Shown: piece after piece, positions 1 through 12,751 of the stretch | Layout of the letters: every line of letters starts with the position of its first letter | Numbering within the stretch: position 1 is the stretch's first letter | The notes under the pieces: generated by a model | What the model was told of the DNA's origin: nothing | Seen by the model: the letters and a program-made list of their open reading frames with translations, nothing else | The model's database searches: none | Program-made: the position numbers and the translations under genes | NCBI GenBank assembly: GCA_914767715.1 | Contig: OU612068.1 | Span: 34,815,541-34,879,540 of the forward strand | Reading direction: 5' to 3' | DNA from: Membranipora membranacea | Taxonomy: Eukaryota > Bryozoa > Gymnolaemata > Cheilostomatida > Membraniporidae | Length of the DNA stretch: 64,000 bases

Positions 1-240
1 TAATTGCCTATAAACATACTATCTCTCCTCGTTCGTATAAAGTGCAACACTATAATTTATAAAATCAGGTAAAATTATGCATTTCATAATATGAACGCTC
101 AAGTTTTGGCTTAAAATAAATGATAACAAGGGCCAAATTACACCTTCACTGCGGGACGCGAAGAGTGGTACTCCGGGTCGGGAGTTGGTCCGCGGAGACC
201 TCCTGATTTCTAGGTCTACCAACTTGTCATGTATGGCCAG
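1..240. repeat. dispersed repeat arm, left copy (inverted relative to 14811-15027)
   Basis: The sequence from the window edge to about 235 is found again, reverse-complemented and with small indels, at about 14811-15027. Shared landmarks include TACTATCTCTCCTCGTTCG, TTTTGGCTTAAAATAAATG and CACCTTCACTGCGGGAC. The left copy has an extra stretch near 57-75. The window edge may cut this copy. It does not code for a recognisable protein; the open frame here is not convincing. Confidence 0.75.
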
Positions 241-2219
241 GTTATTGAATTCACAGGAGTGCTCAAATAGGTTTGCTGCATAATATAAAATATAATACAG
301 CACATAACCAGATCAACTGCTGACCAGAGGAACTTTATCGCTGGGCACTATGACTGTTATGACTCAGCTAAGAACAAGAGGAGTTCAATTTGTAATCATC
401 TTCTGGCCTACTGAGGACTGTAAGTTGTTCTAAGCAGCGGTAGAATCAAAGGGAAATATTTCAGTCTATAATATTTGTTTGGTTTTGTTTACTGAGGACT
501 GTCATCGACAGGTTGTACATGTACAGGTTTGTCCAATCTGAGCTCCAAAGGCAATGGAAAATAATTTAGTTGTCTAAATTAATACAAATGTCAAAATAGT
601 CACTCACCAATATTTAAATGGATTAAGCATGAATTTTATTGGTTTTAAAAGATAATATCACATTCCCAGAATGCATCCTTATACAACTCGGTGTGTGGAC
701 AACTCCCTAGTTTCTCAGAAACAATGCAAGTTGTACATTTGTTGCTCTCAATTGCTATTCACAGTGTTAATTTGGTAGGTAGCACCTTTCACATAAGAAT
801 AGCATAGTGCTGAATGGCTGATCGACATACTCACCAATGACTGAAGCAAGAAATGATTCATTCACATGAAGACCAAACCAAGAAACAAAAATACTGATTA
901 TATAGTTTAAGCACAGTCATGTGCAAAGTGACATTGTTGCTTATTAACTATCAATTCAATCTGGACTCTCTTCATGTGTAATACAGAATAATCAGTGTTT
1001 ATTAACGGCACAACCGACCAATCAAATGTTAGCAATAATATATCTTTTTGATCAATTTCAAAATGCCACATCAATTTTTGCGTTTCAAATTCTTCAATTC
1101 AATTATAAATCTTGGAAATATGGAGACCATTGTTAAAATTCCAGTTCTGTGATATTCATTGTTCTTTGGTTGAGCAGCAGCTCATATCATATTTCTATTG
1201 ATAAAGGTAGAGCTTGTATGTATAAGCAAGGAGTAACTATTCGCTATTACTCCTTGGTATAAGTGATCTGGCATTTTGACTCACTGAATTACAGAATATT
1301 CCTTAGTGATCAAGAAACCTTATCTTAAGATTAACCTTGTGGTCAATTTATTCGTTTGGAAGAAGCTGAGTAGATCGATTTTTGGGTGTTATGATTTTTG
1401 GTAGATAGGCTATCAAGATGAACTTCCTTTTCACCTAATTTAAAAAAAAAAATTTCTCTCGGTTTACAGGCAAAGGTTACTGCAGATTAAAAAAATATTC
1501 AAAACGGTTAGATAGTCAAGAGTTCAATGCAATACTAGGATGTTGAATGATAAGCTAGATACCCAAGGTAATTGAAGCCAATTTTTTTTACTGTAGGGGC
1601 TGCTCTTTGCTGGTGTAAGGCATCCAACAGCTCCAACTTCAACATCCATCAGAAGCACAGCTGCTAAAATCTTGGGCCTTCCAGTACGCCCAGGCATATC
1701 TAGTGTCAAGCTGTTGTGATGCTAAAATGAGTGACTCATATTATCAGATCAAAAGGCTTTTATTTATTAACTTCTTTAGACAAAGATTATTTCACTCAGT
1801 AAGTAGATTCGCCTGAGTCTCAGACCTCAAAGCAATTGATCTCAACATTCAACCTGATTGATATGGTATCCTGATTAACATCGTATCAAGGCTGAAATAT
1901 TAATCTGGAAATAAACAATAGGTGATTCAACTGTACATCTTATTTCTTCCAAAATTTTCCATGAATATATTAGTACTTGTTCAAGTTCTTTTCTTAAATT
2001 GCAATAAAAATATAACAAAAAAAAACACATTTATATAATATATATTTTTTAACACCTTCAGATTTGTCAATCATGTTAGATGAAGAAAGTATGTGATGAC
2101 ATTAAAGTGTAAATTAGTAAAAGAGGAACAACTCTTTGTCTCTAAAAAATATATTATACCCATATTAACAGGCGGGTCAACCAAAAAGATTAGTGTGTAC
2201 ACCGGTTAGTAAATAAAAT
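241..2219. other. gene-free stretch, no feature recognised
   Basis: About 2 kb of AT-rich sequence with short A/T runs. I see no exon with convincing splice sites or protein similarity on either strand. If the RAD54L transcript (minus strand) runs past the foldback element, its 3' UTR would lie in the right-hand part. Confidence 0.5.
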
Positions 2220-2735
2220 AATAGACAGTTTTCTGAGCTCTTATTTATGCCTCAATTCGGAGTTGTCCTCTCTCCAGTTTGGTACTTTTAACCCACGCTG
2301 CATAGGAAAAACCTGCTGAAAGAGGGTTATCTTGAAAACCGCTTATGAGAGGATAAAAATGATTTTTGAATCAGAGTCTGCACCATTGAAAACCCTGAAA
2401 GACAGGGTTTCCAAATCATTGGAGCCTTGAATGTTGATAAATCCTAATTTTAGTGAGGAAACTCATGAAAAATTCTGCCAAATTGTCCGCAAAACAGGCA
2501 GAAAATGCGATAATCAATAATCCAATTACTAAAATTATTTCCAAAACTATGTCCATATGAGTTTTCAATTTTGCAGATTCTGAATCAAAAACAATTTTTA
2601 TCCTTTCATAAGCGTTTTTCAAGCTAACCCTCTTTTCAGCACGCTTTTCCTATGCGGCGTGGGTTAAAAGTACCAAACTGGAGAGAGGACAACTCCGAAT
2701 CGAGGCCTAAATCAGAGCTCAGAAAACTGTCTATT
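2220..2735. mobile_element. foldback/MITE-like element with long terminal inverted repeats
   Basis: The ends are inverted copies: AATAGACAGTTTTCTGAGCTC at the left and its complement at the right. The match extends inward about 180 bp on each side with small differences (arms about 2220-2400 and 2560-2735), through the GTTGTCCTCTCTCCAGTTTGGT and GGATAAAAATGATTTTTGAATC stretches. The centre is short and has no transposase. I could not identify a clear target-site duplication, so the superfamily is open. It lies about 95 bp downstream of the RAD54L stop codon and so probably within its 3' UTR. Confidence 0.75.
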
Positions 2736-2828
2736 CATATGACATGAGGTAATGACTGATGAGCTGAACTTTCTTTAGATATTTTTGATGTAATGCGATA
2801 TATATATTTCTATGGACAGTGTAATAAT

Positions 2829-5800
2829 TCACACTGTCGCCCTCTGTTTATCATGAGATTTGTGGTGATATACAAAGCTTACAGCTGTTTGCCATGCACC
2901 TTTCAATGTCATATCGACGACCCCCTTCTTATCAGCGCAGTGATTCCAGTTGTTTAGACTATCCCGACAATCACTGCCCTCTGGAGGACCCTTCACTTGT
3001 ATATTGTTCACACATCGCTTACATTTAAATCTAAAATAGAATGACAGATTATTACTATTTTGCTTGATGTGAAGAGAGTGACTTTATTTATTTGCGGTGT
3101 AGTATGGTAGAGAAACTGCATAGTATTCTTATGATCAACTTAAAATAAGTCTCATAGCTTTATGATAGTCAAACGAAATCCTTAACTGCATTATTGCACT
3201 ATTGAACTGCAAACTGCATTATTAATGTTAAACATTAAACAATCGGATAAATTAACGCATCAGCGGGAAAAGAAATCCATCAGGAGACACATACTTATCA
3301 TGAGTATCAGATTTAGTGGTGCTGTTATATATAAATAGCTCCCTCAGATCATCGGCTGTGAAATGTCTCTCTACATCCTCCTCCTGATCGACTACACAGC
3401 TACTCAGAGCCTTCTTATGCTCCTGACGCTGAAATATCTTCTCTTCTATAGTACCCGTCTGATATTAAACAAATCAAATCAAATTCTGGTATATATCAGG
3501 CAAACAAACAGAGATTAGTGATATACACAACAAAGATAAAGATGGTTATGATGGGACAACTCCCTTAAAATGTGAGGATAAAATGTGAGGAAGCTGAATG
3601 ATGAAACAATGTTTGACTACCGGTGTATGCATATCATCTCCAGGCGTCAGAGAAATAAAAACATATCTTTACTTCAAATGAAGCTTAATGTATTCACATA
3701 TTACCTTATACTTACCGCGACCATTCTGTATACTTACTGTATACTGTATACTTACCGCGACCATTCTGTAACCTTATACTTACCGCGACCATTCTGTATA
3801 CTTACTGTATACTGTATACTTACCGCGACCATTCTGTAACCTTATACTTACCGCGACCATTCTGTATACTTACTGTATACTGTATACTTACCGCGACCAT
3901 TCTGTAACCTTATACTTACCGCGACCATTCTGTATACTGTATACTTACCGCGACCATTCTGTAACCTCATACTTACCGCGACCATTCTGTACTTATACTT
4001 ACCGCGACCATTCTGTATACTTACTGCATACTGTATACTTACCGCGACCATTCTGTATATGTAACATTGTTTCTTCTGGCCATCTCTCCATACACGAGCC
4101 ATAGCTTGATCATCATTGGCTGGATTCCAATCCGGGTCAAACATCACAAGCCGATTCGCGCCAATCAGATTAAGACCACATCCACCCGCTTTACTACTCA
4201 GCATGAAAATGAAGTCTGAACTCTGCAGCAATTAAACATAAAAAATTCTCAAAATAGGAAACTTTAGTATCATATTGTAAACATCGAAGCATGCTTGTGA
4301 AATAAATTGATAATGTTCCTAGCTTTTACAGTTCAGTTATTGTCGTTGCAATAGTCTTGGCAATAAAATCTTTTATATACATTGAACAGGATCGTATATC
4401 AATAATATACCGTAGGATCGTTAAATTTGTCCACCACTTTAGCTCGTTTCTTGATAGTCATCGATCCGTCTAATCGCACCGACTGATACCTGAACAAAAA
4501 ATATCTCTTTATAGAGCTAAAGTTGCCTTAGGTACAAATAGGTCAGCTAAAGTAGCCTTAGGTACAAATAGGTCAGCTAAAGTAGCCTTAGGTACAAATA
4601 GATCAGCTAAAGTAGCCTTAGGTACAAATAGGTCAACAAAACAAAACAATAAAATATAGGAAACTTTGGCATAATATGGTCAATAGAAGTTAGAACTAAA
4701 ATTTTATAAGATACAATATGCATAAGTTACTCTTAGAAAATAAAAAATTGCTTTGTTAATAATATGGATTATGCTTTGGTATGTCTTAATTTATTCAATT
4801 ATTTGCAGATTTCAAACTGACAAAGGAGAACACATTCGGTGACTTGGGTGGACTATAACTCTGTAACATCTATATAACCTACCCACAGCCTACAGCCGAC
4901 CTCTATCACTCTGCATCACAAGTTATATGTGAGTTAAATAGCAGATCGGGCAACTGTTAGGAATTCAGACTGAAATAAAAACTACCAATTTCATAGATAA
5001 GAATGATGTATGAAGTTCTCTTATACAAACCCTCTGAGTTTACAGAGCTTCTCAAACATATCGAGAGTCTGAGTATAGTTAGATACTAGTACTACCTTAT
5101 CATCTGTCTGAGCTTTAACCGTGGCTAGTATAAAATCCAGTACCTGAAGTTTGCCTGAAACAAAGACAAAGATATCTCAGTGACAACATTAGCTGTAATC
5201 ACATACCCCATCTCTATCGCATCTGATGTCATCTTGGAATTGTCATTAGTTGGCGGCTGTTAAATATTATCTAAATTTGAGAGTGTATTAAAACTTGTAC
5301 TGTCACTTGTCACTGTTTGTGAACTCTATTGGCATCATCAATTTGATCAGCTGTTAGAGACAATCACTAGTGATTTATAATGGTGATTTATAATGGTGAT
5401 TTATAATGGTGATTTATAATGGTGTGCTATTATGGTGTGCTATAATGGTGTGCTATAATGGTGTGCTATAATGGTGTGCTATAATGGTGTGCTATAATGG
5501 TGTGCTATAATGGTGTGCTATAATGATGTGCTATAATGGTGTGCTGTAATGGTGTGCTATAATGGTGTGCTATAATGGTGTGCTGTAATGGTGTGCTGTA
5601 ATGGTGTGCTATAATGGTGTGCTATAATGGTGTGCTATAATGGTGTGCTATAATGGTGTGCTATAATGGTGTGCTATAATGGTGTGCTATGGACGGTGAC
5701 CTGTAATAAAGTTATCTTAGGCTTTATCTTAACCTAAGAACTACAACATGAATCATCATATCATCATACCATCATACCATCATACCATCATACCATCATA

Positions 5801-8800
5801 CCATCATACCATCATACCATCATACCATCATACCATCATACCATCATACCATCATACCATCATACCATCATACCATCATACCATCATACCATCATACCAT
5901 CATACCATCATACCATCATACCATCATACCATCATACCATCATACCATCATACCATCATACCATCATACCATCATACCATCATACCATCATACCATCATA
6001 CCATCATACCATCATACCATCATATCATCATATCATCATATCATCATAATGTGACATTACCTGAAAGTTGTGGCTGAAATCCCTTGTTGTTCTTGAAGTA
6101 GTCAGGGAATATCTTCATGATATTTCTCGGTACATCCTTCTCCTTACCTGTTCTACAGGCTTCGTATATCAGCTCAGGGTCTGCATGAAGTAAGAATAGA
6201 TCACTAGGAAGAGCTGAAACTCAATAATTCTATAAACTGATAGTGACATCATCGGAGAAACATTATATACATGTTTGTAGAATATGTAGAATCATATAGT
6301 GATATATCTTATACTGTCGTACTTACGATTACAGAGTTTCTTGAGCTGTGTAATGGCAGAGAGGGAGGAAGGATTGACTTTACCCTGCTCCTCTGATTCC
6401 AGGAATCGAGCGGCGTAGTGCTTTGTATATGTAGTATATAGTTCTGTTTGTAAATCAGTTAGCTTACAGCAGACAACCTGCTCAACTATAAGAGAGAAAT
6501 CGTGGTCAGTATGACGAAAGGATGAGAGTTATACAAGTCAGGTCTTATCAGTATATCATTTTATATCTGGGAGTACGAGAAACTCCGGGGGGGGGGGGGG
6601 GACCAGTTTTAATTAGAACAGTCACTAATTAGTCGTTCACTCATAGCATTGTGTCATGCAGATTGTACAGAAAACATAAGTAATTATGTTGTGCGCTGTG
6701 CCTATGCAAATGCAAGACAAGTTGTCGTTAAAACTGATTCAATAACCATGGTTTTAGTGCTAAATTGTAAGAGCCCACTCATGATGGTCATTAAAATCTG
6801 TTGCTAACAATTGAATTGAATCAGTTGCTACCTTCTAAGTGGGTAAGTTTTCAATAGCAGTCACTATGGTTATTGATTAATCTTATATAAATAAATTACG
6901 ACAGAGTTCAGTTCAGTTACTTTAGAGTTGCCTGCCTTTTTTTACATTAGTAATTGTGAGATAGGCAACTCTAAGACAGACTGAACATAAGTGCACTCAG
7001 ATCTGATCAATGATCTCCCTCTGAAGACGATCGATCGATACATCAGGTAAACTTCAGTACAACTAAGTAAACATGATATGTAAACAGAGTGGGCTTACTT
7101 TTCACAGGTAAATATTTAGTGAGTAAAGCCTGAGTTCTTCTGATTATACATTTATTGACCAGGGCTAGTAACTCAGCCAGCCTTTCTTTTCCCTTCTGAT
7201 GTACAGAATCAGTAGCTTCTGCATCTCTGCTGTTTAATATTGGTATCTCATACTTCTTCTTAAACTCACTGGCTGTTCCTATTTACAATATTGACACTGT
7301 ATAGTATGGTGAACAACAAACAAGACAATTATCAAGGCACCAATATACGGATTGAATTCAGACGTAGCTTGATAAGCTTTTATAAAATTACGTCATCATA
7401 TAATTATAGATGTTCAATCATGTTCCAACTGTTACCAATTGTGATTGAAATCTGTCAGCAGTATCTAATGCAGCTCACTAAGAATTCTCTGGGGAATTCA
7501 TCCCGGTGCACCCCCACTCTGGGAAACTCAAGAATGCTCAGTTTTATCAATTGATTGAAATCACACGCATCAATGTACTTTAACTCAACACCACTAAAAT
7601 ATAAATCTAGCGGCATACCGTACCTAAGAGACCGGTATTTACAAAGTTGACTAGACTGAAATACTCGAGTAGATCATTCTGAATAGGAGTACCAGATAAT
7701 AGCAATCTACGTTTACACTGCAGAGAGTTGAGCGCTGTATACGTCTGATTCTCACAATTCTTTAGCCTGTGTCCCTGAGTAATAAAAAATAAAAACTGGG
7801 AGCAGTTAATATTAAAATAAATATTTTGTTTGGTTTACATCAGACAAGCAGTCATATGTTAATATATGATGTTCAAAATTGCAGGTCCAATATTCTTCTC
7901 AACAAGAGAAGGTAACATGATTAAAATATGCTTATTAAAAAACCAACAATGTAATTAATAACATGGAGAACGAAAAAGCTTGACATGTTGTGTTGTCTCC
8001 TTACCTCATCACAGAACATGATACCTATATGACCCTTCTTTAGCTGGTCTATATGAAGTCGGAGAGTCTCATATGATATTATTAGTATAGGAGTAGGGTG
8101 TCGTCTACCATAATTATTCATGAATCCGGCTGAAAATAAAGGATAATATAAACTATAGTATAGTTTTTAGACCTGTTTATCAGACTCCGACTCACTGAAT
8201 CACCTTGTTATTCTCATCTTTGAATCTTGCTGTTGTATGTCAGTAGATATTGGGTAAATATCTGCGCAGATTGTGGCCAGAGAATGGATCATTGATTTCA
8301 TGGACTTGTGGGATATGTGGCATATCATCACGTTCAGTAACTCTATAGACAGAGTGTGTTTTTTCTATGGGTCCTGACAATTAATGGGTTTTGTAACAAA
8401 GATTAGCGTTATTAATAAACATACCAAGATCTTTATCAATTTGAGCTTTAGATCCACTGTCTATGGCCAGTGCATTCACTTTCTGTCCCAACCACTTCCG
8501 TATCTCATTGTACCAGTTCTGTAAATCACAGAGCCTTAGTGTGGTAATATCGATTCACAAAATAAAACAAAACAATATGGCATAAAAAGTTACATGCACA
8601 AATGGATCACAGAGGGTATGTCCTTACTCTGTGTTTCTTGTTTTGTTTTTTGAAGTTGTGAGAAAAACGAGGAAATAAGAAAACCTCACAAGCTGGGTAT
8701 ACTCACTTTGACTAAACTGGATGGACAAACAACCAGACCTCTATCTATCAAAGGTGAACCAGTAGGACTCTGTCTCTGTAAGGGAAATGGAGAAGCTGAG

Positions 8801-10544
8801 GACAGTGATGATACATTCTTTATATTCTGGTACATTGCCGTCTAACGGTGCAATGTTTTGAGGTGTAAGGCAAAAACAACTAGCTGAACTTTTAGACAAT
8901 GAACAGTAAAATATATTCAGTCTCAGGAGATGCAAGTCTAACTGCAATAAGGCTTTGCACAAAGAACGGTGTCTTCCTGGTTCATACCGTTTGATAATTA
9001 TCTACTTTTGAGATGGTATATTAAGTTAAAGGTATAGATTATGGTGTCTGAGAGGGGAGGGATCTGCTCTCGCCAAGCTGTATTTGATAACTAAGCATCA
9101 GTCACAGTAATCTCATACAAACTGCAGCATTTGCCCGTAACTTCCCCGTAACATTGAGAAGTTAGCCTATCTGTACTGACACAGCTAGCTCTTACCAGCA
9201 CAGTCCATAGTAGAGTTATACACTGTAGAGTTTTACCCAGTCCCATTTCATCAGCCATAATACAACCATGATAGTCATCTATCTGTACCTGTATAAGCAG
9301 ATAGTCAATGTGTTAACTTCAGCTGCTGTCAAATTAATGCCTTAGAAGATGTAGCAGAGAGATAATTGTTGATTGGCTCTCGATTATACTTGTCTGAGTT
9401 GATTTGATACCATTTGTACTTTCATAGAAATAATTCTATAGCTCTCATATTATGAGAGGTTCTGGGTTCAATTTCTGCTCTTGTGATGAGGAATTTACCC
9501 TGGGTTCTCCCTGCCTACAAACCAATACATTTCACTGTCAATAGTATCAATGCCATGTAATACTTATAATCATCCTGCAGACTTGGAGAATTAAGGGGGT
9601 ACATTACATGTTGGCTGCGGAGTATCACTATCATACTACTGGCACACAAAACAAAATCACTGTACTCACCCCTGTAACACAATCATACATAAATTTGACT
9701 CCTTCTCTCTGATGAGGTCTGAGAACTTTAGATAAGATAGGATCTACAACAACATGTACCTCCAGTTCACTCTCACTGAAATCAGAATAACATACATCTC
9801 ATATCCCGTATCCTATATGTATCATAATAATAACATGAAGAATACAGTGACATCAATCCAAACAACCACCTCTAGTAGGTAATATTTGCTCCCCATAGTT
9901 ATAACTTTCAGTCATTGTTATAAAACTTGAAAAAGCAACTATCTCATCCATACATGACTATGATACTTTAAGGTACATACATCATGACCACCAGTCTGTG
10001 ATACCTTTAGGTACATACTTGATTTTGAGTTGCTCATGAGCTCCGATCTCTTCAGGGTAGTAGAGTATAAGAGCTCCCTCCTCCTCGGGATTGTGTAGAG
10101 CACGTTTAGCTCCCTGTCTCCGGATACCCAGAGCCTTAGTGTATACTGGTCCTGTGTAGTTTGGTATGGGGATTTTAAACGGTTTGGAGAGAATACTTTT
10201 AATCAGTGCCTCCTGCAACAATTATCAAAGATTGAACTTCAATTATTCCAAATCTCGGTTTAGTATAGCTAACATAGCCTACGTTACAACAGTTCATACT
10301 AAAACTTTAGATCGGATAGTCCAATATTTTGATAATTTTGTTGTTGTTGTTTCATTTAGATGTAGAATTAAAATGAGACATTGTAATTCATTGGCTTACT
10401 CACGTAACCAGCTATAGATGGACTGCCATCATCTGATCTGGTAGGATTATTACTTTCCCCCGGAGAGCTTGTATTACTCACAACAGATAAAGGTCTTCTG
10501 TATGGAGACATGTGGGCAGTCTTTAGATATTTGTGCCTCTTAGC
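2829..10544 (-). CDS. RAD54L: RAD54-like SNF2-family DNA translocase (N-terminus incomplete)
   Basis: Swi2/Snf2 ATPase that works with RAD51 in homologous recombination in the nucleus. Sixteen exons in transcript order: 10404-10544, 10019-10212, 9670-9775, 9196-9288, 8707-8775, 8425-8518, 8005-8129, 7624-7774, 7099-7278, 6327-6485, 6061-6180, 5031-5154, 4411-4489, 4043-4222, 3295-3458, 2829-3030. All junctions are GT/AG and all phases close, giving 726 codons plus TGA; human RAD54L has 747. Visible motifs: N-terminal SPYRRPLS and [14 protein letters not shown], Walker A DEMGLGKT (9196-9288), the DEGH box split by the 8005/7774 junction, [32 protein letters not shown] and [10 protein letters not shown], and the C-terminal Cys/His patch CKRCVNN...CRD...WNHC. 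No ATG-bearing first exon was found upstream of 10544, where an AT satellite begins; an internal ATG in the first listed exon is a less likely start. Introns carry five or more tandem repeats. Identification is firm; exon edges are by eye. Confidence 0.95.
3714..4062 (-). repeat. minisatellite that duplicates a RAD54L exon end plus its 5' splice site
   Basis: Starting at the genuine donor of the RAD54L exon 4043-4222, the segment CAGAATGGTCGCG|GTAAGTATA (minus strand) recurs about ten more times down the intron. Unit lengths vary (mostly about 28 and 40 bp). Each copy keeps the last bases of the exon and a consensus GTAAGT donor. The reading frame stays open from the exon through most of the array to 3848. 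Confidence 0.9.
4515..4636. repeat. 30-bp tandem repeat, about 4 copies, RAD54L intron
   Basis: The unit AGCTAAAGTAGCCTTAGGTA + CAAATAGGTC is repeated four times with one or two substitutions. Confidence 0.85.
5371..5691. repeat. 13-bp tandem repeats (two related units), RAD54L intron
   Basis: A few copies of GGTGATTTATAAT are followed by about twenty copies of GGTGTGCTATAAT, with rare GTGCTGTAAT and TGATGTGC variants. The two blocks look like successive expansions of one ancestral unit. Confidence 0.9.
5755..6050. repeat. 8-bp microsatellite (ATCATACC)n abutting a RAD54L splice donor
   Basis: More than 30 near-perfect copies of CATACCAT, degenerating to ATCATATC at the right end. The array stops about 10 bp from the 5' splice site of the RAD54L exon 6061-6180 (minus strand), so on the transcript it starts right after the donor. 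The long open frame it produces is only a product of its periodicity. Confidence 0.95.
6720..6975. repeat. short inverted-repeat (foldback) segments in RAD54L intron
   Basis: TTCAATAACCATGG (about 6739) is mirrored by ATGGTTATTGATTAATC (about 6866), and TTTAGAGTTGCCT is mirrored by AGGCAACTCTAA a little further on (6921-6974). These look like remains of small foldback elements. A run of G (about 6587-6601) lies just upstream. No protein coding is suggested. Confidence 0.4.
9430..9530 (+). mobile_element. degraded SINE-like segment in RAD54L intron
   Basis: The stretch TATAGCTCTCATATTATGAG, followed by GGTTCTGGGTTCAATTTC and then CCTGGGTTCTCCCTGCCTAC, has the layout of a tRNA-derived SINE head: a degenerate A box, a degenerate B box (GGTTCAATTTC), and a body with the ...GGGTTCTCCC... 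motif found in many invertebrate SINEs. It is decayed, and I saw no poly-A tail or target duplication. Confidence 0.35.
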
Positions 10545-10557
10545 CTGTTGAGTAGTA

Positions 10558-11330
10558 AGAATATGTATTATATTATATTTATAGTACTGTACAGTATTAT
10601 ATTATATTTATAGTACTGTACAGTACTGTATTATATTATATTTATAGTACTGTACTGTACAGTACTGTATTATATTATATTTATAGTACTGTACAGTACT
10701 ATATGTAGCGTATTATATTTATAGTACTGTACAGTACTGTATTATATTATATTTATAGTACTGTACAGTACTGTTGGTTGGTTGGTTTATTTTGTCACAA
10801 ACATTAGGTATGCTGCGAGATTGAGTTATATTGAGTTATATTATATTTATAGTACTGTACAGTACTATATGTAGCGTATTATATTTATAGTACTGTACAG
10901 TACTGTATTATATTATATTTATAGTACTGTACAGTACTGTATTATATTACATTTATAGTACTGTACAGTACTGTATTATATTATATTTATAGTACTGTAC
11001 AGTACTGTATTATATTATATTTATAGTACTGTACAGTACTGTATTATATTATATTTATAGTACTGTACAGTATTATATCATATTTATAGTACTGTACAGT
11101 ACTGTATTATATTATATTTATAGTACTGTACAGTACAGTACTGTATTATATTATATTTATAGTACTGTACAGTACTGTATTATATTATATTTATAGTACT
11201 GTACAGTACTGTATGTAGTGTATTATATTTATAGTACTGTACAGTATAGTACTGTACAGTATAGTACTGTACAGTACAGTACTGTATTATATTATATTTA
11301 TAGTACAGTACAGTATTGTATATATATATT
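10558..11330. repeat. AT-rich ~31-bp satellite with a repeated perfect palindrome
   Basis: The array is built from ATTATATTATATTTAT joined to AGTACTGTACAGTACTGT, about 20 or more units with local deletions and one interruption near 10775-10825. The core AGTACTGTACAGTACT is its own reverse complement, so each unit can extrude a hairpin. It directly precedes the first recognised RAD54L exon. Confidence 0.9.
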
Positions 11331-12750
11331 ATATATATAAAATATAGGCCTGCCAATTAATATAATTATATACATATATTATATAAATACAATATAGGCC
11401 TGCCAATTGCAAACACCATAATTTTTTGAATATCATTTTCACTTTAATGTACAAATGATAAGCCTGGAGGTACTTTCATTAGAATAGGTGTCTTTTTCGT
11501 CAGATTAGAATCAGATTAACACAACCCCTTGAATTTTTGGCAAATCATTCATTAGAAATTTGTTCACTAAAAATCAAATAGTTTGTGAAAAGAGACCTTT
11601 GTTTCCACTCCTCTGAAAGAAACTATTAAATAATGTTTGTGGATTGTTCAATAGAAAGACACCCTAGCATTTTGATAATGTATACAACCTCCATAAGAGA
11701 TGAGGTCGCACCATCACAAGAAATCCTCTTCCCAGCAAAACTTGGAGCTTGACTGCGTCTCTACAAATTCAATAATTTCAAAAGTGTTAAATACACTTGT
11801 AGTATCAAGGCTAGTGGGATGGAGTCATGTGTCAATCTGTAAGAGGGGAGATAACATCCTCTAGGCCTTTCTAGACCCTGGATTTTCACACTTTGGTTTT
11901 CGCACTTTGAAATCAGTTACGCCATTAAATAAGTTAGTTAATTTAGTTTATGTTCATTGCTATGAGATTCTTTTGATATGAACAGTGGTTGTATTTTGCT
12001 TTCATAAACACTTTAGAGTGTTTGTAAAGGGGACAGGGTTTCTTGGTATCATTTTGAGCTTGAAATGAGATTTAGACAGCTATCACACATGCATTTACAT
12101 GAACAATAAGTCTTCAGTGTTACTTGGTCTGGTAGGTTTGGGGGGTTTTAAGTTAACACTATTGAGTTGCCTACTCATACACAGCCCAACTTGTCCAGGC
12201 GATGAGCCTATTATTGGGGAAATACAGTAATATTAGTGACATTAGTGTGGTTAGATAACAACTTTTGCAAATACATGACAATGTCACTCACAAGTCTGTC
12301 GATGACATAAAAGTTCAAAAGAAAGTTTTATAATTTGTATGCACACTATTTAATGAGTTGAGAGCAGCTAATCAAAACAACCTTCATTTCTGTTATGAGC
12401 CCATCTTGAAGAAGAGATTAGAAGAACCACTGTACAGAAGATTATGAATGCTGACTGTACATTACAATCAATGACTATGACTCATTCCCTGCCCACAGCT
12501 TTTCAAACGTGAAAATGAGTGATTTTCATTTCAGGTCGCTGCCCTTGTTTGCTCTGTTTAAATAAGATTACATTGGAGCAATAGATTCTTCCTGCTGACA
12601 AAGCCTTGCTTATTTCAGATTTACCTAAAAATGGTCCATACAATGCTTTATGGTTTGTACCCAATCTTGCGGTAATATCCAACACTAGCCCCCCAAATAA
12701 GATCCATACTGATGAAATAACTCAAAAACTCGACAAATTAATTTCCTGAG
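11331..12750. other. gene-free stretch, possible site of the missing RAD54L first exon
   Basis: No convincing exon on either strand. A short AT hairpin and a duplicated ATATAGGCCTGCCAATT segment (about 11342 and 11393) are visible. The first coding exon of RAD54L should lie in this region or beyond, but I could not identify it. Confidence 0.35.
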
Positions 12751-12751
12751 C

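Noticed and set aside
2416-2622. Minus-strand 68-codon ORF with a hydrophobic segment
   Set aside because: It lies inside the foldback element, overlaps one inverted arm, and has no supporting homology.
5748-6077. ORF of 109 codons with repeating HHTIIPSY
   Set aside because: A product of the 8-bp microsatellite.
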